64,000 bases of DNA from an uncultured bacterium (GTDB lineage: Bacteria; Verrucomicrobiota; Kiritimatiellia; CAIKKV01), in contig CALHRZ010000023.1 in NCBI GenBank assembly GCA_938038445.1, positions 48,156 to 112,155 on the forward strand, given 5' to 3'. This document shows, one piece after another, positions 8,873 through 18,047 of this stretch (its first letter is position 1; each line of letters starts with the position of its first letter). The notes beneath the pieces were generated by a model. The model had not been told where the DNA came from. It searched no databases and worked only from the letters and a program-made list of their open reading frames with translations. The translations under genes were made by a program, and so were the position numbers.

Positions 8873-9050
8873 TCTTCTTTCCTCTTCAGGCGGGGGCCGG
8901 ATACAAGGCTCCTTGCATGCGCCATTTTAGAAGGAATCCTCCCAAATGAAAGGACCATCTCCGGTTTACCTCGCCCGGAAATTCCCCTGTCGAACCCAGG
9001 TTCGGGAAAGCGAACCCCCACCAGGGGGGCAGGGCCCTGAAAAAAAAGGC

Positions 9051-12000
9051 TTATCGGATGACCATCAGGGTTCCGGGGCGGGCGAGAACAGTGATGAACT
9101 CGATCCAACCATCTTCTCCGGACTGCCATCCCGCTCCCCCTGAAGCGGAGGCCATTCCCGCAAAATGGGGTGAAAAGGCTTCCACACGATACGGCACCGC
9201 GTTGGAGTCTGCAAGAATTCGCGCCACGCGATCGGTGGTCGCGCGCATCCAGACGGCGATCCGGCCGCCGCCGCCCCCGCCGCCGCCTACTGTCCCCCCG
9301 CTGCTCGTAGCGGCTAACCCCCCATCCGCATTCAACTGGCCATTTGCCGAACCGGAAAATCGCTCGGTGACGAGAAAGATGGATCCGCCAGCGCCTGCCC
9401 CTCCCTCACGGGCTGTAAACACTCCACCGTTGCCGCCTTGAACGGAGAGCGTTCCGTCCAGAACAACCTCCTTCGCCTCCAAGCGAATTACTCCACCGCC
9501 CATACCGCCGCGAGCAGAAGTGGTGCTCCCGCCCCCGCTTCCGGAGTAAGGCGCAAAAAGTGTTTGGGCGTAGGCATTTCCGCCTTTGCGGGTTGAGGAG
9601 GAATTGCCGCCCTTTCCTCCATGCCCGCCGCCGGCACCGGGATCTGTACCGGCTAATTGACCCTTCCCAGGCCCCTGATTCTGGTCATAACCGCGTCCGA
9701 CCGCGTCAATGCCGCCTCCTGAAGCAACCTGGAGTGTGCGACAACGCAGGAGGGGAGCCCCCCCGTTCGTGGGATGAGAATAGGGATGGATCCAGGAATC
9801 GGATGCGATCGTTACGGCACCGCTCACGCTAAGACGCGCACCCCAATCCCAGAATCCGCCGTTGGTGGAAAGGGCAAAGAACGAAAAGAGCGTCCCCGTT
9901 TCCATCAGCCAGTCCCCGCTCACAGAAGCATCCACCCCTTCGAAGGATAGTCGGGAAGTTCCGCCTTGAAGCTTCACAGAACCCTTCACGGACAGAGTGG
10001 AATCGCCTCCCAAAGAAAATAAGGCGTTGCTGTTCAAGAGGTTTCCATTCACGGACAGCGCCATCTCAGGGCTGAGACGTATCACCCCGTAATTGATCAA
10101 ATTGGAACAGGAAAGCGAAAACGGCGTCCGACCTAATAGTCCGCCATTGGTATGAATCACAATCGGCCCGGCAATCGTCCAATCGACGGAAGGAGACTCG
10201 AAGCCTATCCAGGCATCGCTGAGTATCAGGTTGTCGGCAGCGAAAATGGTCGGTTCCCCGTTCGTAATGACGAGATAACCGCCAACATTCGAAATTTGGT
10301 TTGAGAGAGAAAAGATCCCGGAAACATCGGAGAAACACAAGGTACCCCAATCGGCGGTTCTCCACAGACGCGCTTCGGGATAGTTGTTGCCTGGATTGAC
10401 CGTGATGCGAAGGGAAGGTCGTGGAATTTGGCTTTGAGCCGCCGGGTCGTAGAGAAGCGCAATTCGGCCGCCACTACCGGCGCCGCCCCAAGTGGACGAA
10501 TAGGGAGCATTTCCACCATCGGCGCGAAGAATCCCATTCGTACCTGCGATTATGGGTGCCTTCAAATAAATGGATCCGCCGGCGCCACCGCCTCCTTCCC
10601 GTCCGCCATAGGCACCCCCTGCCATTCCGCAAACCGTCATTGTACCATTGATCAGAATGCGCTCCTGCGCTTCTACGCGGATTACTCCCCCCCCACGGCC
10701 ACCGCCCGAGCTTGTTGTTTTCGCGCCCCCGCTGCCCGCATCTATGGGATAAAGGGCGGATCCATAAGGCAAGCCGAAGTCCGCCCCACTGCTGGCGCGT
10801 CCTCCCCGTCCGCCATAGGCGCCCCCGCTGCCCGTCGTTGTGCTGACAGTCGGCGCACCGCCAGGGCCCGAAGAGACGTCGAATCCTTTCCCATCGGCGT
10901 TGAACCCGCAACCGCTTTCCACTTCGAGGTTCCGGCAAACCAGATAGGGCGAACCACCATTCGTAACGTCGGAATAAGGGAATATCCAAGAGTTACTTTC
11001 AAGACGGACATCCCCTTCCACGCGCAGTCTCGCACCCCACGCGCCTGGGACGCCGTTGGTCGGATCGCCCACAAAGTGGGCGGCCGCCCCCGAGGTGAGC
11101 AGGACGTTACCCGTCACAGCTGCTTCAAACCCTTGCCAGTTGACCACCCCAGCGGCTCCACTGACAACGACTCCATCTCCGACAGAAACGGTCCCGCCAT
11201 CGCGCATTGTCCATTCGCCGTTCGGCATCACCACGGAGCCGTTGACTTGGACGGTACTATTGGACCCCAGCTTAATGAGCCCTGCATTGGTCAGGGCAGA
11301 ACAGGAAATGGTGACGGCCCCACGTCCGATCAAACCGGAGTTGGTATCGGAAAGGGTAATCGGGCCTGCGATGTCATAGGCAAAGGGCTCCGTCGCAAAT
11401 CCGATACAGGCGTTTTGCAGGCGGAAGGCATCGGTGGAAAAGGTGGAAAATCCCTCCGGAAAGATGAGATGTCCATGAAAGCCGCTCACCACATTCGAAA
11501 CGCGGAAGACACTGCTGGAATCTGATAAATAAATCGTTCCGTAATCCGCCATGAGAAAACGGTCCCGTTCATAGACGTAACCGAGCCCCGGTTTCACACT
11601 GAACTCGACCTGCGGCGGATCGAGGAGTGCCTGGGCTTGCGGGGAATAGTGGAGGGCGATGCGTCCGCCGCCGCCGCCCCCTGCAAGGGAGGAAGTTCGG
11701 GCGCCATCGGCGCGTATAACGCCCCCTGTTCCGGCGAAGGTCTCACAGATCAAAAGAATCGATCCGCCCGCGCCTCCCCCGCCATCTCGACTGGACGCTA
11801 CGGTGCCCGGGCTGCCATTGGCGGAGATCAGTCCGTGAACGGTGATGCGCCCGGACGCTTGAATCCATACCGCCCCTCCTCCGGGTCCACCCTGGCAACT
11901 GGTGGTATTGCCTGCGCCACTCCCGGGCACGATGGGATTGGACGGGGTATTGTATTCTTCTCCGCCGGCATAGAGGTGACCGCTGATGCCGCCCCGACCT

Positions 12001-12503
12001 CCATGGCCCGCGCCGCCGGACGAATACGTTGCGACCGTCAGAGAGGCGCCAGGTCCGTTGGCGCGCTGGAACCCCAGCCGATCGGCATTGATCACCCCGC
12101 CCGTGGCGATCAAAAGATCTCCACAGGCAATTGCTATCCGATTGGACATCTGATTCGTTGCAAAAGCGGCCGGCATGGTCAGCACGCCGCCATTTCCGAT
12201 CGTAACCTGTTCGGCGTTCAGGACGGTGGTCCAGTTGGTGAAGACCAGTGTTCCGTTTGAGATCGTGAAGGAGTTCAACAGCGGCGTCGGCTCCGCGAGG
12301 ATTACCCGACGCGTTCCGATATTGGTGATCAGGACATCGTCCCCTTCCGCCGGGACACGCCCCAGGTTCCAGTTCCCCGCCACGTTCCAGTTGGAGTTCG
12401 CTGTTCCAATCCAAAACAAGGTATCCGACAATGCCGCGGACACCGCCGTTAGGATAACCGCAGCGAAAAAGCACGAACGCCGGATAAAACCGCTTGGATT
12501 CAT
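9051..12503 (-). CDS. secreted glycine-rich triple-repeat surface protein (paralogue B)
   Basis: 1150 residues. ATG 12503 begins a clear signal peptide (MNPSGFIRRSCFFAAVIL, then TAVSAALS) ending before DTLFWIG. The mature N-terminus (NSNWNVAGNWNLGRVPAEGD) matches the same region of the protein at 1210-4209. Three glycine-rich blocks, spaced about 1.2 kb apart in the gene, alternate with predicted beta-rich segments (ESNSWIFPYSDVTNGGSP-like). The third block ends GGGGGGGRIAVWM, close to GGGGGGGRIAVWI in paralogue A. The C-terminus ends PGTLMVIR, again like A. Repeats are about 400 residues, longer than in A, because an extra strand-rich part is inserted. It is probably exported to the cell surface. 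No ligand or enzyme motif is visible. Confidence 0.8.
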   Translation of the reverse strand: MNPSGFIRRSCFFAAVILTAVSAALSDTLFWIGTANSNWNVAGNWNLGRVPAEGDDVLITNIGTRRVILAEPTPLLNSFTISNGTLVFTNWTTVLNAEQVTIGNGGVLTMPAAFATNQMSNRIAIACGDLLIATGGVINADRLGFQRANGPGASLTVATYSSGGAGHGGRGGISGHLYAGGEEYNTPSNPIVPGSGAGNTTSCQGGPGGGAVWIQASGRITVHGLISANGSPGTVASSRDGGGGAGGSILLICETFAGTGGVIRADGARTSSLAGGGGGGRIALHYSPQAQALLDPPQVEFSVKPGLGYVYERDRFLMADYGTIYLSDSSSVFRVSNVVSGFHGHLIFPEGFSTFSTDAFRLQNACIGFATEPFAYDIAGPITLSDTNSGLIGRGAVTISCSALTNAGLIKLGSNSTVQVNGSVVMPNGEWTMRDGGTVSVGDGVVVSGAAGVVNWQGFEAAVTGNVLLTSGAAAHFVGDPTNGVPGAWGARLRVEGDVRLESNSWIFPYSDVTNGGSPYLVCRNLEVESGCGFNADGKGFDVSSGPGGAPTVSTTTGSGGAYGGRGGRASSGADFGLPYGSALYPIDAGSGGAKTTSSGGGRGGGVIRVEAQERILINGTMTVCGMAGGAYGGREGGGGAGGSIYLKAPIIAGTNGILRADGGNAPYSSTWGGAGSGGRIALLYDPAAQSQIPRPSLRITVNPGNNYPEARLWRTADWGTLCFSDVSGIFSLSNQISNVGGYLVITNGEPTIFAADNLILSDAWIGFESPSVDWTIAGPIVIHTNGGLLGRTPFSLSCSNLINYGVIRLSPEMALSVNGNLLNSNALFSLGGDSTLSVKGSVKLQGGTSRLSFEGVDASVSGDWLMETGTLFSFFALSTNGGFWDWGARLSVSGAVTIASDSWIHPYSHPTNGGAPLLRCRTLQVASGGGIDAVGRGYDQNQGPGKGQLAGTDPGAGGGHGGKGGNSSSTRKGGNAYAQTLFAPYSGSGGGSTTSARGGMGGGVIRLEAKEVVLDGTLSVQGGNGGVFTAREGGAGAGGSIFLVTERFSGSANGQLNADGGLAATSSGGTVGGGGGGGGRIAVWMRATTDRVARILADSNAVPYRVEAFSPHFAGMASASGGAGWQSGEDGWIEFITVLARPGTLMVIR

Positions 12504-12643
12504 CTCGAGCAGTTCCAGTTCCTATGGAAAGCACGTGATGATTTTTGTTCAAGCGGCAGAATTCGTCAATATGTTTTGGGGGCCCTCTTTAGGCTTGATC
12601 GGCTCCCATATTGGAGAGAAGATATTGGCCTTATCAGCCGCTT

Positions 12644-13978
12644 ATGAACCTGATCGTCTTTCCCGGCCATGCGCTGAAAGGCAGCGCTTCATTGCCTGCC
12701 GACAAATCCATTTCGCATCGGGCGATTCTTTTTGCCGCGATGGCGAAGGGGGAATCGCACATCGAGGAGGTTCTGCTTTCTGGGGTGACCCGCCCCATGC
12801 TCGATGCGATTCAAGCCTTCGGAGTGGAGGCATCGTTTCAAGGGACGCATCTGACCGTGCGAAGTGCCGGTTGGCGCGCGTGGCGTGCCCCCATAGCGCC
12901 CCTTCATTGCGGAAATTCCGCAACCACTCTACGGCTTCTGGCCGGCGCTCTGGCTGCCGCCGGCGTTCCGGCCATTTTGGATGGTTCGGAAGGGTTGCGT
13001 CGCCGCCCGATGGACCGGCTCATCATCCCCCTTCGAAAGATGGGGGTTCCCATTCGCGGAACTTCCTCTGGAACGGCTCCACTGGTCCTTGAGGCCCGTT
13101 CGCCCGAAAAGCCCCTTAAAGCGATCGAAGAGCGATTGCCCGTCGCCACCGCCCAGGTTAAAACCGCCCTCCTTTTAGCGGCCTTGTCTGCGGAAGATCG
13201 GGTGACCGTCACGGAACCGTTTCTTTCCCGCGATCATGCCGAACGGCTCCTTCGGGCCATGGGCGTTTCGGTTGAAACCACCTTTGGTCCTGACGGTTCC
13301 GCCCGTCATTGCCTTACGCCGCCCAAGAAGCCGTTGGATCCGTTTTCCTTAAGGCCTCCGGCCGATTTTTCAAGCGCCGCGTTTTTGATCGTCGGTGCGC
13401 TGATCACGCCGGGATCGCATGTCCGTCTTTCGGGGGTCGGACTGAATCCCGGCCGAACGGGGCTCCTGGAGACGCTCCGGGAAATGGGGGGAACGATTCG
13501 GGTCCGCAACGTTCGGGAAATTCATGGAGAGCCGTTGGGCGACATCGAGGTGCGCCATTCGCCCCTGCGCGCGGCGAAGATCCGTGGCGCTCGGGTGCCC
13601 GCGATGATCGATGAATTTCCAGCCTTTGCCGCCGCGGCCGCATGTGCGGATGGAATCAGCGAGGCACACGATGCCGAGGAGCTTCGGGTCAAAGAAAGCG
13701 ATCGCATCGCCGCGCTTTGCAGCGAGTTAAGGAAGGTGGGAGTCGAGGCAGAGGAATATCGGGATGGATTCCGCATCGTCGGCCGCCGGGAAATTCCGGG
13801 AGGCAAAACTCATCCGCACGGAGACCATCGGTTGGCCATGGCGATGGCCGTTCTCGGCCTGGCTGCTGCCAACCCCATAATCATCGAGAGTGCAGAGATC
13901 ACTGAGGAATCTTTTCCCGATTTTTCGGGCGTTCTGCAACGGCTGGGGGCCGATGTTCGCCTCGAACAAAAGAAGTGA
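12644..13978 (+). CDS. aroA: 3-phosphoshikimate 1-carboxyvinyltransferase (EPSP synthase)
   Basis: 444 residues. It condenses shikimate-3-phosphate with phosphoenolpyruvate in the shikimate pathway. ATG 12644 gives the usual N-terminus; there is no strong ribosome-binding site. Diagnostic segments are LPADKSISHRAILF (17-30; K21, S22, R26 bind substrate), GNSATTLRLL (90-99), a RPMDRLIIPLRKMG block, VKESDRI and HGDHRLAM. At the place of E. coli Gly96 this enzyme has Ala (GNSATT), as class II enzymes such as CP4 do. It is first in an operon with aroE 6 bp downstream, divergent from the glycine-rich gene. Confidence 0.96.
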   Translation: MNLIVFPGHALKGSASLPADKSISHRAILFAAMAKGESHIEEVLLSGVTRPMLDAIQAFGVEASFQGTHLTVRSAGWRAWRAPIAPLHCGNSATTLRLLAGALAAAGVPAILDGSEGLRRRPMDRLIIPLRKMGVPIRGTSSGTAPLVLEARSPEKPLKAIEERLPVATAQVKTALLLAALSAEDRVTVTEPFLSRDHAERLLRAMGVSVETTFGPDGSARHCLTPPKKPLDPFSLRPPADFSSAAFLIVGALITPGSHVRLSGVGLNPGRTGLLETLREMGGTIRVRNVREIHGEPLGDIEVRHSPLRAAKIRGARVPAMIDEFPAFAAAAACADGISEAHDAEELRVKESDRIAALCSELRKVGVEAEEYRDGFRIVGRREIPGGKTHPHGDHRLAMAMAVLGLAAANPIIIESAEITEESFPDFSGVLQRLGADVRLEQKK

Positions 13979-13984
13979 GCCGTC

Positions 13985-14866
13985 ATGAGGGTGCGGGGTT
14001 TCCCCATGGAATGGCATTTGGGTTTGACGGGTTGGCCGTTGACGTTTTCGCTTTCTCCTCCGATTCATGAAGCCGCCCTTCGCTCCCACGGTCTGAAGGG
14101 GTGGTACCGCCTTTTCCCAATCCCTCCCGGACCGGATTTGGGAAGGAGTCTTCGGGAATTGATCGAACGCATCCGCAAGGGGGAGTTGCAGGGGCTAAAC
14201 GTGACGGTACCGCATAAAGAGGCCGTGATGCCCTTGCTCGATGGCTGGACGCCGCTGGCGGAAGAAATCGGCGCGGCCAATACGCTTTTTGTGGAAAACG
14301 GGAAAGTGCTGGGGCATAATACGGACGCTGACGGGTTCGTGACCGATCTGTTCCGGTGGGGGCAAACCCTCGGACGCGACTGGCGTAAAGGCGGCCGGGC
14401 CTTGATGCTGGGAGCCGGCGGCGCATGCCGGGGAGCCGCCTATGCGCTTTGCCGCGCGGGTTGGGAGGTGGTGTTGGCAGCCCGCCGGCTCGAGCAGGCG
14501 GAAGCGCTGGTCGAATGGTTGAATAGCCGCGACGGATTGCCTGGTCGAGCCAGTGCTTGTTCTCTGGACTCAAAGCCTTTGGGAAAATTGGATGCGGATG
14601 TGCTCGTCAATACAACTCCGGTTGGGATGGGATCGGAACAGGGTCGGACGCCGTGGCCCATCTCTGTCCCGTTTCCCCGAGGGATCGCCGTGTACGATAT
14701 GATCTACCACCCATCGGAAACGGAATTGATGAGACAAGCTGCGGCCGCCGGCGCGCCCGTATCAAACGGATTGGGCATGCTGATCGAACAGGGGGCATTG
14801 GCCTTTGAAAAATGGACCGGCCTTTCGGTCGAAAGGAGCATCTTATGGCGGGCGTGCGGCTGCTGA
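13985..14866 (+). CDS. aroE: shikimate dehydrogenase (NADP+)
   Basis: 293 residues; it reduces 3-dehydroshikimate to shikimate. Substrate-binding residues are visible: SLSPPIHEAAL (22-32), catalytic Lys78 in NVTVPHKEA and Asp114 in HNTDADGF. A Rossmann motif GAGGACRGAAYAL lies near residues 138-150 for NADP. ATG 13985 is taken; ATG 14006 (MEWHLGLTGWP) also fits the family N-terminus and could be the true start. The last 22 bp overlap aroC, so the two are probably translationally coupled. Confidence 0.94.
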   Translation: MRVRGFPMEWHLGLTGWPLTFSLSPPIHEAALRSHGLKGWYRLFPIPPGPDLGRSLRELIERIRKGELQGLNVTVPHKEAVMPLLDGWTPLAEEIGAANTLFVENGKVLGHNTDADGFVTDLFRWGQTLGRDWRKGGRALMLGAGGACRGAAYALCRAGWEVVLAARRLEQAEALVEWLNSRDGLPGRASACSLDSKPLGKLDADVLVNTTPVGMGSEQGRTPWPISVPFPRGIAVYDMIYHPSETELMRQAAAAGAPVSNGLGMLIEQGALAFEKWTGLSVERSILWRACGC

Positions 14867-16017
14867 CGGCCGGCGAATCTCACGGGCCGGCTCTGGTGGG
14901 CATTTTGGAGGGCATTCCCGCTGGGCTTTCGCTGGATGAAGAGGCGATCCGGCGCGATCTGGTCCGACGCCAACGGGGAGTGGGAGCCGGCGCGCGAATG
15001 ACGATCGAAACCGATTCGGCGAAGGTGCTTTCCGGCATTATGGCTGGTCGGACAACCGGAGCCCCCATTGCGCTGTTGATTGAAAATCAGGATCACGAGA
15101 ACTGGAAAGGGCGGGCTATTCCTCCGATGACCACTCCGCGGCCCGGCCATGCCGATTTGGCCGGTGCGCTCAAGTATGGGCATGACGATTTTCGCCTCAC
15201 CCTGGAACGGGCATCGGCGAGGGAGACGGCGATGCGAGTTGCCGCCGGTGCCGTATGCCGACTGTTTCTGGGCGAATTGGGCATTCGAATCGGCGGTTAT
15301 GTGGCCGCGTTAGGTCCCGTGACAGCCAACCTGGCCTCCCTTTCCTTTGAGCAGCGGTTGGAGAAGGCTGCGCTCCAGCCCACAGGATGTCCGGATGCTG
15401 ATGCTGCCGCGGAAATGGAGGCCACCATCCGGCAGGCCATGGAAGCGGGGGAAACCTTTGGGGGTATCATCGAGGTGGTTGCCCTCGGTGTTCCGCCGGG
15501 ATTGGGTTCCTATGTCCACAGCGACCGCCGTCTGGATGCCCGTCTCGGCGCGGCAGTTCTGAGTGTGCCGGCCATCAAAGGGGTGGAGATCGGTCCCGCT
15601 TTCCAGAATACCCGTTTGCCAGGAACCAAGGTCCACGATCCTATCCACGTCCAAGACGGACACATCGTCCGTCCCTCGGCCCGCTCCGGCGGGATGGAGG
15701 GAGGAGTCACGACCGGTCAGCCTCTTTGGCTTCGCGCCGCGATGAAACCGATTCCGACCACATTGACTCCCCAACCGAGCGTGGAGGTAACCGTGGGAAG
15801 CGCGGCCCCCACACGCTATGAACGCTCGGACGTGTGTCCAGTCCCTCGCGCTGTACCTGTGATCGAAGCGGTCGTAGCGCTGGTGCTTGCCGACGCGGTA
15901 TTGGAAAAAACCGGCGGGGATTCTTTGGCGGAGGTCCGTGCGCGATGGGCGGCTCTTCCGAAAGGGCGGCTCGAGGATTTTCGACTTCTCAACCGGCCGC
16001 AGGTGTTTTGGCCATGA
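14845..16017 (+). CDS. aroC: chorismate synthase
   Basis: 390 residues; FMN-dependent conversion of EPSP to chorismate. ATG 14845 is preceded by GAAAGGAG (14831-14838) inside the end of aroE. Signatures are GESHGPALVGILEGIPAGL (His13), RRQRGVGAGARM, PRPGHADLAGALKYG and LERASARETAMRVAAGAV, all family hallmarks. The stop codon overlaps the next start in an ATGA junction (16014-16017), which indicates coupling to aroKB. Confidence 0.96.
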   Translation: MAGVRLLTAGESHGPALVGILEGIPAGLSLDEEAIRRDLVRRQRGVGAGARMTIETDSAKVLSGIMAGRTTGAPIALLIENQDHENWKGRAIPPMTTPRPGHADLAGALKYGHDDFRLTLERASARETAMRVAAGAVCRLFLGELGIRIGGYVAALGPVTANLASLSFEQRLEKAALQPTGCPDADAAAEMEATIRQAMEAGETFGGIIEVVALGVPPGLGSYVHSDRRLDARLGAAVLSVPAIKGVEIGPAFQNTRLPGTKVHDPIHVQDGHIVRPSARSGGMEGGVTTGQPLWLRAAMKPIPTTLTPQPSVEVTVGSAAPTRYERSDVCPVPRAVPVIEAVVALVLADAVLEKTGGDSLAEVRARWAALPKGRLEDFRLLNRPQVFWP

Positions 16018-17591
16018 CCCTCTTCTTTCTTTACGGACCCCCAGGCTCTGGGAAATCCACCCTGGGCCAAGCGTTGGCAGAGTCTTTAGGGCTTCCCTTT
16101 ACGGACGTGGATAGGGAGATCGAACGGGAATCCGGCCGTTCGATCGCCGAAATTTTTGAACGGCAAGGCGAGCAGGCATTTCGCACCATGGAATCCGCCC
16201 GAATTCGCGTGCTGCTTACACGGGGGGAAGAACAGGTGGTCGCGTTAGGAGGCGGGGCATTACTCGATCGGGAGAATCGCCGACGGGTGGAACAGAGCGG
16301 CGAGGTCGTCGTTCTGAATGCCCCGCTCGAGGTGCTGAGGTCCCGCACGCGACGGCAGGAAGGCAAACGCCCCCTACTCAAGCCTCAAAAAGAAGGTGAG
16401 GATCGGCTGGCGGAGCTTCTCCGGGCACGTGCGGAGCATTATCGCTCCTTTCCGAAGCAGTTGGAGGCCGGTCACGAACGGATGGATGAAAAAGTCCGTC
16501 AGGCCATGGTGTTGTTCGGCGCGTTTCGAATCCGGGGTATGGGGAAACCCTATTCCGTTCGCGTGCGGAAGGGTTTGCTTGGGGATTTAGGGGGGTGGAA
16601 AGGCCGTTCGGGTTGGAAGGGAAGGGTCGCCCTGGTGACGGATGAAACTCTTCGGAGACTCCCGGCTGCCCGGAGGGCGATGGACACGTTGCAGGCGGCG
16701 GGTGGTCATCCCGCTCTCATCGAGACCCCGGCCGGCGAAGGGGCCAAAACGTTGAATACCGTCCAATTCCTTTGGAAACAGTTTCTTACAGCCGGGCTTG
16801 AGCGGCAGGATGGTGTTATCGCGCTGGGAGGAGGCGTCGTAAGCGATCTGGTAGGGTTCGCCGCAGCGACCTATCTGCGGGGCATCGGCTGGGGAGTGGT
16901 TCCGACCACCCTTTTGGCCATGGTGGATGCAAGCTTGGGTGGAAAGACAGGGGTGGACCTTCCGGAGGGAAAAAATCTCGTGGGAGCGTTTCATCCGCCC
17001 GCGTGGGTTCTGGCCGATCCGGACGTGCTGGCCACGTTGCCCGAATCTATTTTTCGGTCGGGTCTGGCCGAAGTCGTCAAACATGGTCTTATAGGCGATC
17101 CTGCCTTGTTTGCTCTATGTGAAAAGGGATGGGAGGCGGTTCGGACGAGCGACTGGGAACTGTTGATTCGGAAGGCCGCCGCCGTCAAAATTCGGGTCAT
17201 AGAAGAGGATCCATTTGAAAAGGGACGGCGGGCGGTATTGAATCTCGGCCATACCATCGGGCACGCGATTGAGCAAGCCATGGGATACCGGCTGGATCAT
17301 GGGGAAGCCGTGGCCATCGGACTGGCTGCTGAAACCCAATTGGCGGAAGCGATGGGAATAGCGGAAAGCGGTCTTGGGCACCGGGTCCGACAGGTGCTTT
17401 CAGGGCTTGGCTTGCCCGTTGAGATTCCGCCCGCGCTCGATCGCAGGGCTTTTCGGGTTGCATTGGAGCGGGACAAGAAGAAGGCCGGTGGCATTGTTCG
17501 CTTTGCGTTGCCGAAACGGGTCGGAGAGGTGGAGGCCGGCATTGTCCCTGAACCAGCGGTTTTAGAGGCAGTTTTGAGAGAAAGCGGGTGA
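16014..17591 (+). CDS. aroKB: bifunctional shikimate kinase / 3-dehydroquinate synthase fusion
   Basis: 525 residues. Residues 1-165 are shikimate kinase: P-loop GPPGSGKST (8-16), DVDREIERESG (31-41) and VALGGGALL (77-84). From about residue 175 the protein is 3-dehydroquinate synthase: ALGGGVVSDLVGFAAATYLRG (NAD/phosphate binding), GGKTGVDLPEGKN, and metal-ligand segments LAEVVKHGLIGD, LNLGHTIGHAIEQ and DHGEAVAIG. It therefore performs shikimate phosphorylation and DAHP cyclisation, two non-consecutive steps. Kinase-first AroKB fusions are known in Thermotoga. Start ATG 16014 overlaps the aroC stop; the end overlaps the next start (GTGA). The linker is only about ten residues. Confidence 0.95.
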   Translation: MTLFFLYGPPGSGKSTLGQALAESLGLPFTDVDREIERESGRSIAEIFERQGEQAFRTMESARIRVLLTRGEEQVVALGGGALLDRENRRRVEQSGEVVVLNAPLEVLRSRTRRQEGKRPLLKPQKEGEDRLAELLRARAEHYRSFPKQLEAGHERMDEKVRQAMVLFGAFRIRGMGKPYSVRVRKGLLGDLGGWKGRSGWKGRVALVTDETLRRLPAARRAMDTLQAAGGHPALIETPAGEGAKTLNTVQFLWKQFLTAGLERQDGVIALGGGVVSDLVGFAAATYLRGIGWGVVPTTLLAMVDASLGGKTGVDLPEGKNLVGAFHPPAWVLADPDVLATLPESIFRSGLAEVVKHGLIGDPALFALCEKGWEAVRTSDWELLIRKAAAVKIRVIEEDPFEKGRRAVLNLGHTIGHAIEQAMGYRLDHGEAVAIGLAAETQLAEAMGIAESGLGHRVRQVLSGLGLPVEIPPALDRRAFRVALERDKKKAGGIVRFALPKRVGEVEAGIVPEPAVLEAVLRESG

Positions 17592-18043
17592 CAGAAGCAT
17601 CCCTACAACGCTTGCGAGAAAAGATCGCCCGTTCGGATGAAGCGCTGGTCCGAGTCCTGGCAGCGCTTCCACGGGAACTCTCGGATCCTGCCTGGCGCGC
17701 GGCGGCGGAAGGGTGCAAGGCGGCTCGGTCTCGGGTGGGGCTGGGCCGGCAGGTGGCGGATGCCAAATGGCGCCTTGATGCTCCCCGCCTTCAATCCATC
17801 CTAGCGGCAGGCGACCGGGATGAGATCGCCCAGGCTATTACCGATTCAGAGGTTGAGGAAAGGGTTTTGGAGCGGGTCCATGTTCAAGCGCGTCTCTTGG
17901 GAGGAGAGGCGTTGGCGGATCGGGTCGGGAGATTTTACCGTAACTGGGTCATTCCGGAGACGAAGCGTTTGCAAATTGAGCATCTCCTGGCTAAAAAAGG
18001 CATTGAATCCCATACACGGCGAGAAAAAACAAAGGAGATTTGA
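17588..18043 (+). CDS. probable AroQ-class chorismate mutase
   Basis: 151 residues from GTG 17588, overlapping the aroKB stop. The all-helical sequence opens with LREKIARSDEALVRVLAAL, like AroQ helix 1 (LRxxIDxIDxxLlxLl), then RSRVGLGRQVADAKWRLDAPRLQ, placing Arg and Lys where AroQ proteins bind chorismate, then EERVLERVHVQAR. The C-terminal extension (FYRNWVIPETKRLQIEHLL) is not typical. Family role: chorismate to prephenate for Phe/Tyr. The position at the end of the aro cluster supports the call. The helix-1 Arg pattern is imperfect, so an inactive or divergent mutase is possible. Confidence 0.65.
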   Translation: MTEASLQRLREKIARSDEALVRVLAALPRELSDPAWRAAAEGCKAARSRVGLGRQVADAKWRLDAPRLQSILAAGDRDEIAQAITDSEVEERVLERVHVQARLLGGEALADRVGRFYRNWVIPETKRLQIEHLLAKKGIESHTRREKTKEI

Positions 18044-18047
18044 TCTT

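Noticed and set aside
8990..9050. Hairpins GGTTCG-N6-CGAACC and CAGGGCCCTG with an adjacent A-run as a terminator
   Set aside because: For the minus-strand gene ending at 9051 the T-run comes before, not after, the stem; for the plus strand no gene ends upstream.
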